Source: a virus
Virus record (IMG/VR): IMGVR_UViG_3300003177_000005
Location: 55,560-119,559 of that record
DNA length: 64,000 bases
Direction: 5' to 3' (one strand)
How positions within the stretch are numbered: position 1 is the first letter of the stretch; each line of letters begins with the position of its first letter. The notes beneath the pieces are model-generated. The model ran no database searches. It saw only the letters and a program-made list of their open reading frames with translations, and was not told where the DNA came from. The translations under genes and the position numbers were made by a program. Below are positions 24,370 to 32,381 of the stretch, in pieces.

Positions 24370-25134
24370 ATGTTAACGATAAAGAAAACAGGACAGACGG
24401 TTACAAACAAAGAAATAAATCATTGCGATTTAGATAGTGTATCTGAGAGACGATATACTGTTTTCAGAGTAGATACAGAAGATAAAAAATTCATAGAGTT
24501 CGTTTTTACGTATAGAAATTTTGTTTTAATTAATACTAACATTGAAGAGATTAAGGGGCAAAGTTTATCAGTAATTCTGGATAATGATAAAGACAGTTAC
24601 TCGTTCATTCTATTTACTGATAAAGGTTATATACGAATTAATAATGAGAAGGTTTCATGTATAAATAGTAAAGAAGCTAGAAACTATAGTACACCTATAA
24701 GAACTTTACATGATCAAAATGAAGATCCGTGTTTTTACGATACTTTAAATAATAAGTTTCTAAATCTAGGTCTAGAGGAAATTGTGGATGAAGTTACAAG
24801 GTCCTTTATAGAGATGGATTTTAAAGAGGACAGTATTAATATCGACTATTTTGTTAAGACAGACAGTAAAGTATGCGGTGTATATGGAGCTTTACTTAGA
24901 AACGAAATCGAAGATATTTCTTTAACACACAAAGATGGGTATAAATCTCTTAGTTGCTATTTTAGTAACGATCATTTAATGTTTGATATCAGTGATTTTG
25001 ATCAAGGTAGTTTTATGACTTTTAAAGATATAGAGGAATTAAAAACCATGTTTACAAGCGTTGAGAAGTCGAAAGAGTTAGTTGTAAATCAATTGGTTAA
25101 AGTAGATGATCAATTTTACACTATTCATGTTTAA
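24370..25134 (+). CDS. Hypothetical protein, 254 aa
   Basis: ATG 24370 follows AAAGGGAGAACAAT. The acidic product is predicted to be alpha/beta throughout, with strands such as RYTVFRVD and YSFILFTDKGYIRI. No membrane segment and no known family. It is one of the few unbroken genes in this stretch. Confidence 0.7.
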   Translation: MLTIKKTGQTVTNKEINHCDLDSVSERRYTVFRVDTEDKKFIEFVFTYRNFVLINTNIEEIKGQSLSVILDNDKDSYSFILFTDKGYIRINNEKVSCINSKEARNYSTPIRTLHDQNEDPCFYDTLNNKFLNLGLEEIVDEVTRSFIEMDFKEDSINIDYFVKTDSKVCGVYGALLRNEIEDISLTHKDGYKSLSCYFSNDHLMFDISDFDQGSFMTFKDIEELKTMFTSVEKSKELVVNQLVKVDDQFYTIHV

Positions 25135-25149
25135 AAAAAGGAGAAAAAG

Positions 25150-25335
25150 ATGAAAACATTAAAAGAGATTCTAAAACTAAATGGTCTAAAGTTAGTACTG
25201 AAGGATGGTACAATTGAATTTGTTGATAAAATATTTAAAATGGAATTATCAAAGAATTTAGTTTTTACTGGATTATATATAGTAATTGATACTTTTAATA
25301 AAGATAAAAGATTTATTTACTTTAACAATCTTTGA
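25150..25335 (+). CDS. Hypothetical protein, 5' piece of a frameshifted gene
   Basis: ATG 25150 follows AAAAAGGAGAAAAAG. The 61 residues end in AAT CTT TGA. A +1 step at CTT TGA, or an indel in TACTTTAAC, leads into the next frame, which carries on with TIFDVVEFIETLA. CTT TGA is also the slip site of the bacterial RF2 gene. Probably the N-terminus of a protein of about 325 residues. Confidence 0.55.
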   Translation: MKTLKEILKLNGLKLVLKDGTIEFVDKIFKMELSKNLVFTGLYIVIDTFNKDKRFIYFNNL

Positions 25336-26128
25336 TGTTGTAGAGTTCATAGAGACATTAGCTTGTTCAAGTAGTGAGAAAATGACAATAGAGATAAATG
25401 ATATTGTAAATAAGCGTGTTTGGACTAAGGAGAATTTTTATCAACTTATAGATTTACCAGACACAGAGTTATTAAATTACATAGAGTTCTTTATTCTTAC
25501 CAAATATCCAAAAAGTAAAAAGATTAGTGACAAGCTATACATCACTAAAAAAGGTGTTATTAAAATTGAAGACAAAGGGGTTGTCGAAAAGAAAATTAAA
25601 GGCTTAAATAAAAAAGAGAAAGTTCTAATTTTAAGAGAGATAAACTTTATACTTATTAATAATGTGACAGACTTTGAGTTTTTTAAATGGTTAAAAAGAA
25701 ATAAAAAAGAACTATCGTTATCTCTAGATATTAAAATTGATAAGACAAAGGTGACAGTAACAAATCAAGTCGTTATAAAAGAATACACTTTTATCGATAA
25801 TGTTATAGCTGATGTTAACATTAGTGTGAATGTACCAGAGTTAGATGTATTCAATGGGCTTTGGGAAACTAGAAACTTTAAAAAGCTTAAAGCTTATATA
25901 TTAGATGTTAAACCTAAAAATTACACTAGTATTATACAAGAGTCTCGCGGTTATTGTAATGATAAGATTAATTTAGTTATTACTAAAACCAAAGAGACCG
26001 AGTTAGAAGTTGTGGAAAATGCTTATGAATATGAGGTAGATGGTCTTTCGAACTTTGATTTGAATTTAGCTAATAAGGCTGTTAAAGTGGAAGATGGTTA
26101 TATCGAATATCATATCAACTTTGATTAA
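25286..26128 (+). CDS. Hypothetical protein, 3' piece of a frameshifted gene
   Basis: The frame is open from 25286, but the segment before about 25335 lies within the upstream gene and has no start signal. From TIFDVVEF onwards it encodes about 265 credible residues, basic in the middle (KIKGLNKKEKVLILREI) and acidic at the end. It should be read as the continuation of the 25150 gene. No family recognised. Confidence 0.55.
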   Translation: MILLIKIKDLFTLTIFDVVEFIETLACSSSEKMTIEINDIVNKRVWTKENFYQLIDLPDTELLNYIEFFILTKYPKSKKISDKLYITKKGVIKIEDKGVVEKKIKGLNKKEKVLILREINFILINNVTDFEFFKWLKRNKKELSLSLDIKIDKTKVTVTNQVVIKEYTFIDNVIADVNISVNVPELDVFNGLWETRNFKKLKAYILDVKPKNYTSIIQESRGYCNDKINLVITKTKETELEVVENAYEYEVDGLSNFDLNLANKAVKVEDGYIEYHINFD

Positions 26129-26140
26129 GGATTAAAAAAA

Positions 26141-26638
26141 ATGGATAAATATATAACAACAATCGTAAGGGCTATAAATAAAATCGAATCTGAAGAGGAA
26201 TGTTTAGACGAAAAAAAAATTAAAGGTAACTATTTCATTAAGTCTATTTCTAAAGTTAATGAACTTTTATTTGATGAAGAAATAGATGATGAAGATGAAA
26301 AGACTATAACTGAGAAAATACTAATACTTTCTCAACTCTTTAAATGTGTAATCTTTAGTTTAATTAAAAGGTATGGAGTTAAAGAACTTCAATCGGTATT
26401 ACCAAAGAAAAAGGATACATACTTAATTGGTAAAATCGATTTTAAATCAGATTATACAATTAACTATCCAGTAATGGGGTTTTTAAATGCAATGTATAAC
26501 ATAGAGGATACGTATAGTCAAAGAGGAACCATTTTAGAACCAATAGAGTGGTTTATTTCTCTAACAGATAAAATTCTTGGAGAATTAGGACATAAAGCTG
26601 TATTAGATAAAATTCTTATATCAGATCTAAATAAATAA
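26141..26638 (+). CDS. Acidic helical protein, 165 aa
   Basis: ATG 26141 follows TTAAGGATTAAAAAAA. The product is acidic in its first half (DEEIDDEDEKTITEK) and helical overall, without membrane segments. No family recognised. An AATGT...ACATT hairpin (about 26638-26655) separates it from the dUTPase gene. Confidence 0.7.
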   Translation: MDKYITTIVRAINKIESEEECLDEKKIKGNYFIKSISKVNELLFDEEIDDEDEKTITEKILILSQLFKCVIFSLIKRYGVKELQSVLPKKKDTYLIGKIDFKSDYTINYPVMGFLNAMYNIEDTYSQRGTILEPIEWFISLTDKILGELGHKAVLDKILISDLNK

Positions 26639-26683
26639 TGTAATTTTTAACATTATTTTAATTTTTAAAAAGGAGAAGAAAAA

Positions 26684-27397
26684 ATGAAAGATGTTACGAA
26701 AAGACTCATTGAGTTTACAGAAATTCAAAACGAGTTAAATATCCACACATGTGGGGAAGATTGGAGAGACGGTATATGTAGTAAATCAGGTAAAGAAATA
26801 GACTGGTTTAAATGTACTTTAGTAGAACTAGGTGAGATGTTAGAATCAGCAGCTTATAAACATTGGAAACACCAAGAAGAGGATAAAGATAATATTAAAA
26901 TGGAATTGGTCGATGTCCTACATTTTATATTATCAAACTTCATAAGAGTTTACGATGTAAATGGGGTTAAAAGTGTTTTAAGTATAGGGCACTTTGATAC
27001 AAAAGAGATATTTGAAGATATCCAATTAAGAGTTGATAAGTCTAGTGACGATCAGGTAATTTTTTCATTACTTCAAAATGTATATAAACTAGGTCGAAAA
27101 TATAATGACTATACATTAATAGCAACTCTCGAAGATTTCTTTGCGTTAGCTACAATGTTACTGGGACAAGGTGGTATTAATCAAGTCCTTGATACTTATA
27201 AAGCTAAAGCTACTCTAAACGTGTTTAGACAAAATAACGGATATCAAGATGATACATATCAGAAGATATGGGATGGTAAAGAAGATAACTATTATGTTGA
27301 ACATATGCTTAAAACGAATAGTTTCCTAACTACAACAGAGTTATATAACGAATTAGAGAAATTCTATAAATCATTATTTGGAGAAAAAAATGAGTAA
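26684..27397 (+). CDS. Dimeric dUTP diphosphatase
   Basis: The 237-residue protein matches the all-alpha dimeric dUTPase family. It hydrolyses dUTP (and dUDP) to dUMP, keeping uracil out of DNA and feeding thymidylate synthesis. Metal-binding signatures are visible: ELGEM near residues 48-52 with E48 and E51, YKHWK near 58-62, and MELVDVLHF near 73-81 with E74 and D77. The late FRQNNGYQDDTYQKIWDGKE (about 185-204) is the family's conserved substrate-cap segment. This type is used by Campylobacter-group bacteria and several phages, unlike the trimeric enzyme. Start follows AAAAGGAGAAGAAAAA. It precedes nrdA by about 2 kb. Confidence 0.85.
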   Translation: MKDVTKRLIEFTEIQNELNIHTCGEDWRDGICSKSGKEIDWFKCTLVELGEMLESAAYKHWKHQEEDKDNIKMELVDVLHFILSNFIRVYDVNGVKSVLSIGHFDTKEIFEDIQLRVDKSSDDQVIFSLLQNVYKLGRKYNDYTLIATLEDFFALATMLLGQGGINQVLDTYKAKATLNVFRQNNGYQDDTYQKIWDGKEDNYYVEHMLKTNSFLTTTELYNELEKFYKSLFGEKNE

Positions 27398-27479
27398 AGT
27401 TTATGAAATTAAAGCTAATAAAGATGCAGTTGGTAATGAGAAATTAAAAACATTAATACCAGAGTTTAAAAATTTATAA
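27390..27479 (+). CDS. Micro-protein, 29 aa
   Basis: ATG 27390 overlaps the end of the dUTPase gene by eight bases and follows TTTGGAGAAAAAA, a good ribosome-binding site. It encodes MSKVYEIKANKDAVGNEKLK plus nine residues to TAA 27477-27479. Translational coupling to dUTPase is likely if it is real. Very short, so the call rests on the start signal. Confidence 0.4.
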   Translation: MSKVYEIKANKDAVGNEKLKTLIPEFKNL

Positions 27480-27542
27480 AATTTTATTTATACTTAGGTT
27501 TAAATATTATGAAAGAAACAATAAAAAAATCAGGAGAAAAAA

Positions 27543-28058
27543 ATGAGTAATGAAATTAAAGCAGTAGAGTTAGAAGTATGTAATGTAGAAGAGGTTATCC
27601 CATTTAGTGTGTTTACAAGACATTTTAAAAATGCATTAAAGGCAGAACTAGTTGAACTATATGAATTATTAAAATTGGTTGAAGAGGGTTTTGATAAGCA
27701 AAAGACAGTAAATATCTTAGTACATGGTACTGGTGGTAAACGTGTAGTTGATGGTTTAAAAGGTCTTAAAGATGAGGAGATTACTAAAGAACATCTAATT
27801 AACATTATTAAAGGTGTTATAAGTGATATTGAAGTTGTTGATGTAAGAGATAAGAAAAACCTAGAATTGCATGGAATCGCAATTATAATAAGAGCTTCTA
27901 TAACATCTGTTGCTAAACTAGGTAGTAAATTGGAATCATTAGGAATTAATTTAGAGACAGTAAATGCTGGAACATTATCTATAAAAGATGAGAAGATAAA
28001 AGTATTAGTACCTGAAGTTGTTGAACCACAAACAGAAGAAACTAAACAAGATAATTAA
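27543..28058 (+). CDS. Hypothetical protein, 171 aa
   Basis: ATG 27543 follows TCAGGAGAAAAAA. The protein begins with a helical acidic region, has a GTGGKRVVDGLKGLK loop near residue 60 and a C-terminal Pro/Glu/Thr/Gln tail. No membrane segment. The loop is not a Walker A motif (no GKS/T). Function unknown. Confidence 0.7.
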   Translation: MSNEIKAVELEVCNVEEVIPFSVFTRHFKNALKAELVELYELLKLVEEGFDKQKTVNILVHGTGGKRVVDGLKGLKDEEITKEHLINIIKGVISDIEVVDVRDKKNLELHGIAIIIRASITSVAKLGSKLESLGINLETVNAGTLSIKDEKIKVLVPEVVEPQTEETKQDN

Positions 28059-28152
28059 AAGAGTATTAAATGAAGAGGTTAGTTCCTCTTCCATAAAAAG
28101 CATAAGTTAAGTGATTTATGAGACATAAGTTTTTGTTTTTATTTATCCTTTA

Positions 28153-28182
28153 CACCAGAGTAGTCTGTTGACTACTCTGGTG
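28153..28182 (+). terminator. Perfect hairpin between unknown gene and HNH gene
   Basis: CACCAGAGTAGTC and GACTACTCTGGTG form a 13-bp stem with a TGTT loop. A smaller GAAGAGG/CCTCTTC stem lies near 28072-28091. Neither has a strong T-tract. The region 28059-28232 holds no gene. Confidence 0.6.
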
Positions 28183-28232
28183 TTATACTTGATAAACACA
28201 TTTTTATGAGATTATTTTTTTAAGGTTAAAAG

Positions 28233-29033
28233 ATGGAAAAAGTTATACCAGGATATGAGAATTATGTTATAGACGAGAATGCTAATGTTTATTCTATAAA
28301 ATTTACTCATTATTCTCATGGGATTAAAACAGTTAGAGATCGACGAAAAAAATTAATACACACTTGTATAAAAGGTGAGTATTGTTATGTATCATTAATG
28401 AAAGATAGTAAGAAGAAAAACTTTAAATTACATCATTTGATGGCAAAAGTATTTATAACAAAACCTAAAGGTGATAATTGGATTATAGCACATTTAGATA
28501 ATAATAAACATAATAATAAATTGAATAACTTAAAATATATTAAACAATCAGAAAATATACAATCAGCTTATGACGATGGATTAATAAAAGGTAAAGGTAA
28601 TGGTAAGATTAAGGTTTTAGTAATAAAAGGAAATGATAAAGAATTTCCTAATTTTAAGAAGGAACAAAATGATTTTTACTCAAAGTTAGAATCAATTGTT
28701 AAAAAAACTGGTTTTAATCTTGACTTTATGAATCCTAATAAAGAAATAAAAAATATTAATATGTTAAAAGATTATCCGATTATTATAACATTTTCAAAAG
28801 GGTGCGAAAAACAAAAGACGATAAGAGAATTATCAAGTGAAATTTACATTATAGGTATAGGATGTCATAAAGATGAGAAAATTAAAAATGTTTTTTATTT
28901 AATAAATAGTTGTGATAAAACAGTTAATCAAATTTTAACAGATGAAAGTTTGAACTGTCATTATACAGTAACTAAAACAATGGAAAAAGATTTAACTGAT
29001 CAACTACTCAAATTGAAAGATAAATTAAATTAG
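28233..29033 (+). CDS. Free-standing HNH homing endonuclease with novel C-terminal domain
   Basis: Residues 1-20 (KVIPGYENYVIDENANVYSI) are a NUMOD4-like motif. Residues about 68-110 form an HNH nuclease: KLHHLMAKVFI, then IIAHLDNNKHNNKLNNLKYI, followed by the usual SENIQSAYDDG. Such enzymes cut a target allele and copy themselves by recombination. Residues about 125-266 are not a known NUMOD repeat: the stretch looks alpha/beta (IKVLVIKG, YPIIITFSKGC, IYIIGIGCHKD, NVFYLINSC) with three Cys after short strands. It lies directly upstream of the intein-bearing nrdA. Start 28233 follows TTTAAGGTTAAAAG. Confidence 0.8.
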   Translation: MEKVIPGYENYVIDENANVYSIKFTHYSHGIKTVRDRRKKLIHTCIKGEYCYVSLMKDSKKKNFKLHHLMAKVFITKPKGDNWIIAHLDNNKHNNKLNNLKYIKQSENIQSAYDDGLIKGKGNGKIKVLVIKGNDKEFPNFKKEQNDFYSKLESIVKKTGFNLDFMNPNKEIKNINMLKDYPIIITFSKGCEKQKTIRELSSEIYIIGIGCHKDEKIKNVFYLINSCDKTVNQILTDESLNCHYTVTKTMEKDLTDQLLKLKDKLN

Positions 29034-29140
29034 TTATGTCTCTTCTACACTCTAATGTTATTGTCACTAGTGTAGAGTTTTATAATTATAAAAAAACTAA
29101 ATAACTCTATTAATTGAGGATGGTATTAACCCCACCATCC

Positions 29141-29200
29141 TTACTCCGTAACTAAAGACAATTTCTTCTCCGATACTGTTAAAAAAGTTACACCGAACAT
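29141..29200 (-). CDS. Possible 19-aa micro-gene on the opposite strand
   Basis: On the minus strand, AAAAGGAGTTAAAATG gives an ideal ribosome-binding site and start at 29200, followed by 18 more codons (MFGVTFLTVSEKKLSLVTE) and a TAA. An AGGATGG/CCATCCT hairpin (29117-29141) lies immediately downstream. The start signal is far better than chance in this genome, but length makes it tentative. Confidence 0.35.
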   Translation of the reverse strand: MFGVTFLTVSEKKLSLVTE

Positions 29201-29242
29201 TTTAACTCCTTTTCAAAATGTTTATCCGATATCTATTTTTTT

Positions 29243-29290
29243 CTCTGTAAACTGGTCAAATACCAGTTTACAGAGTTTATCTTTTTTTTA
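29243..29290 (+). terminator. Strong intrinsic terminator before nrdA
   Basis: CTCTGTAAACTGGT and ACCAGTTTACAGAG form a 14-bp stem with a 5-base loop, followed by TTTATC and a T8 run. A-rich sequence on the other side would let it serve both strands. The 306-base stretch 29034-29339 otherwise holds only the minus-strand micro-gene and two weaker hairpins. Confidence 0.85.
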
Positions 29291-29339
29291 CATCTGACCA
29301 CTCTATTTAAATGACAGAAAATAATAAAAAGGGAAAAGA

Positions 29340-32306
29340 ATGATTATCAATGTTACAAAAATAGATGGACGAAAAGAACCACTAAATATAGAGAAGATAA
29401 GAAAATATACTAAAGGGTATGTACCAGGTAATGATGAAAATATGGTAGCTGAATTAGAATCTGATGTTCAATTACATTTTAAAGATGGGATGAGCACAGC
29501 TGATATACATGATGCCCTTATACGAGAGTGTACACTTAAAACTGATGTTGGTAAATTAGAGTGGGATAAATTTGCTAAAAACTTATTTGTTTCCAATTTT
29601 AAATATAGACTAAAAAAAGATAAAAATATATTTGATCTTAAATCTTATATAAGAGAAAATAAAGATAGACTTAATGATCGTATACTTTCATATACTGAAG
29701 ACGAACTAAATCTTTTAAAAGAAGAGATTAATGAGGATAATGACTTTAAAGAATTTACTTATAATGGTATCGTTACATTACTTAATTCTTGGGCAAATAA
29801 AAAAGGCGATAGTATTATAGAAACTCCTCAATATCTTTATATGGGTTTAGCTATGTTTTTGGCTAGTAATGAAGAAAGAGATAGTTGGGTTTATTGGTCT
29901 AAGAAGTTCTATTATGTTTTAACTAATCATTATGCATTAATGGGTACACCAACAATGAGTAAATCTAGATCAAAAAGACCACAGTTATCTTCTTGTTATG
30001 TTGGTGCAACTCCAGATAGTATCGAAGGTATAATGGATGCTAATAAGACTATCTCTATACTATCAAAGTTTGGTGGTGGTATCGGTTGGGATTTTTCTCC
30101 AATACGAAGTGTCGCATCTGAGATAGATGGTTATAAAGGTGTAGCTGGTGGTTCAATTCCATTCCTAAAAATAACTAATGATGTAACATTAGCTGTAGAC
30201 CAATTAGGTTGTGTGGTTAAGGATAGTTATGTAAAAGTTATAGATGATATTAATGAAATTAATGAAAGAATTATTCCTATTTATAAACTAAAAAAGGGTG
30301 ATTTGATTAAATCTTACAATCATACTTTAAATAAAGTTGAATATCAAACAGTATTAGAAACATATGACTTAACAGTAGAGATTAAGGACCAGGTTTTAAT
30401 AGTATTCGAAAATGGCGTAAAATATTTAACATCTGCTTGGCACCCTGTTCCAAAATTGATAGATGGTGAATATAAATATGTTCGAGCTGATAGTATAAAA
30501 GAAAATGATATAACTGTTGGTGATAATGGTGAAGAGTTAAAAATTGTTAGTGTTAAACACGGTGAAGAAACCGGTAGTAAAACAAATGTATTTTTCGATA
30601 TTACAGTTAAGGATAATAATAACTATTTCTGCGCATCGTTTAATTCGGATAATAATATTTTCGGACTTATTCACAATACTAGACCAGGGGCCTTAGCACC
30701 ATATCAAAATACTTGTTCATTAGAAATTATTGATTTCCTAGATTTAAGAAAAAATTCTGGTGAAGAGCGTAGAAGAGCACACGATTTATTTTTAGCAGTT
30801 ATTTTAGAAGATAGATTTATGGAAGCTGTGGAAAATGATGAAGAGTGGTTGTTAGTAGACCAATATGAAGTTCCTGAATTAATACACGCACAATCTGGTG
30901 AAGTGTTTAAAAGTAAATATGAAGAAACTTTACAAAGATTTAGAAACAATGAGTTAAAATTAGGTAAATTAGTTAGTGCTAAAGATTTATGGAAAAAGAT
31001 AATAAGAAGTTATTATGAAACTGGTTATCCATTCTTATTCTTTAAGACAACAGCTAATGAAAAACATATGGGAACTGGAACTATCCGTAGTAGTAACCTT
31101 TGCACAGAGATTTTTCAAGCTACAGCTCCTGCCGAATATGATATGGTTGTTTATATGGAGACAGGAAATAAGATAGAATCTATCTATATACCTAGAACAT
31201 CATTAATCAAAATAGGTGTAAGAAATAAAGATGGTAAGATTAAATATAGATCAGGAACAATTAAGGAGATAACAGCTGCAACAGACTCAGTATATGTTAC
31301 ACTTAAAAATCCAAATGATAAAGAAGATGAATGGACAGGTCAAGAGTTTATTTTAGAGAATATTCTAAATGCAGAGTTAGTTAAAGATAAAGTTTCCGAA
31401 GAGTTAGCAGTTTGTAACTTATCATCTATTAACTTAGCTAAGATAAATACAAAAGAAGCTTTTGAAGAAATTATACCTATTGTTGTTCGTATGTTAGATA
31501 ATGTTATTGATCTGAACTTCTATCCAGTATTAGCAGCGGCTCTAACTAATAAACGAACTAGAGCTATTGGCTTGGGTGTAGCTGGTGAAAATGAACTAAT
31601 AGCAGGTAAGGGTATACATTATGGTTCAGAAGAGCATAAAGAGTTCGCTAATGAGCTTTATGAGATGTTTGCATATTACACAATAAAAGCTAGTGTTGAC
31701 TTAGCTAAAGAAAAAGGTAAGGCACCTGCTTTTGATGATTCTAAATGGGCTAACTTTGATCATAAAGAGTATAGTACATTAGCATCAAAGATTCCTGAAG
31801 ATGAATTAGATATACCTAAACCAAAATACTTTATGGACTGGGTAGGTTTAGAAAAAGATATTAGAGAGAATGGTATGAGAAATATTTATCTTATGGCTAT
31901 TGCTCCTACTAGTACTATTGCTAGTGTACTTGGAACAACAAGCAGTATCTCACCAATAATTAATAAGTTAACATTTGAATCTAATTCTAAAGATCATCTA
32001 TTGGCTAAGTACCCATCTAACTTATCAGCTGAAACTTGGAATTTCTATACAAATGGATTTAAGATAGATCAAATCGAAGCTATAAAGGTTAACGCTATTC
32101 GTCAGCGATGGATTGACCAAGGTATATCTTATAATGTTAGAGTATTACAAGGAGATGTAACTGGAACAGACTTACATAATATCTATATGACAGCTTGGAA
32201 ATATGGTATGAAATCAACATACTATTTAAATAGTATACCAAAAGAAAAAGAAGAGGAGAAACAAAAATATAAAGAAGATCAAATAACTTGTGTAAACTGT
32301 GAATAA
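29340..32306 (+). CDS. nrdA: Class I ribonucleoside-diphosphate reductase, large subunit (with intein)
   Basis: The 988-residue precursor reduces ribonucleoside diphosphates for phage DNA synthesis, with a partner radical subunit not in this window. An ATP cone occupies about 1-90. The active-site set is present: SSCYVG (Cys219), SNLCTEIF with the N-L-C-T-E pattern, AVCNLSSINL, and a C-terminal radical-relay and redox tail (MKSTYYLNS, ending CVNCE). Residues 291-446 are an intein, so the mature enzyme is about 832 residues, joined as DQLG-TRPGALAPY. About 75 extra residues lie between NLCTEIF and AVCNLSS. From memory, Helicobacter/Campylobacter NrdA have a comparable insert and similar flanking motifs. 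Start follows AAAAAGGGAAAAGA. Confidence 0.93.
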   Translation: MIINVTKIDGRKEPLNIEKIRKYTKGYVPGNDENMVAELESDVQLHFKDGMSTADIHDALIRECTLKTDVGKLEWDKFAKNLFVSNFKYRLKKDKNIFDLKSYIRENKDRLNDRILSYTEDELNLLKEEINEDNDFKEFTYNGIVTLLNSWANKKGDSIIETPQYLYMGLAMFLASNEERDSWVYWSKKFYYVLTNHYALMGTPTMSKSRSKRPQLSSCYVGATPDSIEGIMDANKTISILSKFGGGIGWDFSPIRSVASEIDGYKGVAGGSIPFLKITNDVTLAVDQLGCVVKDSYVKVIDDINEINERIIPIYKLKKGDLIKSYNHTLNKVEYQTVLETYDLTVEIKDQVLIVFENGVKYLTSAWHPVPKLIDGEYKYVRADSIKENDITVGDNGEELKIVSVKHGEETGSKTNVFFDITVKDNNNYFCASFNSDNNIFGLIHNTRPGALAPYQNTCSLEIIDFLDLRKNSGEERRRAHDLFLAVILEDRFMEAVENDEEWLLVDQYEVPELIHAQSGEVFKSKYEETLQRFRNNELKLGKLVSAKDLWKKIIRSYYETGYPFLFFKTTANEKHMGTGTIRSSNLCTEIFQATAPAEYDMVVYMETGNKIESIYIPRTSLIKIGVRNKDGKIKYRSGTIKEITAATDSVYVTLKNPNDKEDEWTGQEFILENILNAELVKDKVSEELAVCNLSSINLAKINTKEAFEEIIPIVVRMLDNVIDLNFYPVLAAALTNKRTRAIGLGVAGENELIAGKGIHYGSEEHKEFANELYEMFAYYTIKASVDLAKEKGKAPAFDDSKWANFDHKEYSTLASKIPEDELDIPKPKYFMDWVGLEKDIRENGMRNIYLMAIAPTSTIASVLGTTSSISPIINKLTFESNSKDHLLAKYPSNLSAETWNFYTNGFKIDQIEAIKVNAIRQRWIDQGISYNVRVLQGDVTGTDLHNIYMTAWKYGMKSTYYLNSIPKEKEEEKQKYKEDQITCVNCE
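30210..30677 (+). other. Mini-intein within NrdA (156 aa, no endonuclease domain)
   Basis: The insert starts at Cys291 (CVVKDSYVKV, block A) and ends IHN followed by Thr447, the canonical penultimate His, terminal Asn and +1 Thr nucleophile. TSAWHPV near 364-370 is block B with the TxxH pattern, and FFDITVKDNNNYF near 418-430 is block F. At 156 residues there is no room for a LAGLIDADG or HNH domain. The splice junction lies in a highly conserved active-site segment of NrdA, as is usual for inteins. Confidence 0.88.
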
Positions 32307-32346
32307 TACTAGGCAGGAAAACCTAGTATTATTCTAGGTGTTTTTT
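32305..32346 (+). terminator. Terminator after nrdA
   Basis: AATACTAGG and CCTAGTATT pair around CAGGAAAA, just past the stop codon, followed shortly by GTTTTTTAAA. Confidence 0.7.
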
Positions 32347-32381
32347 AAATATATTTCTTTGAGATAAAAGAAAGGGTTAAC

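Noticed and set aside
27720-27760. GTGGKR loop in the 27543 product as a Walker A ATP-binding motif
   Set aside because: It lacks the GK[ST] ending and no Walker B-like strand follows.
1-28000. A reassigned stop codon in the early genes
   Set aside because: TAA, TAG and TGA all end genes tightly followed by ribosome-binding sites and starts, and most breaks are frameshifts rather than in-frame stops.
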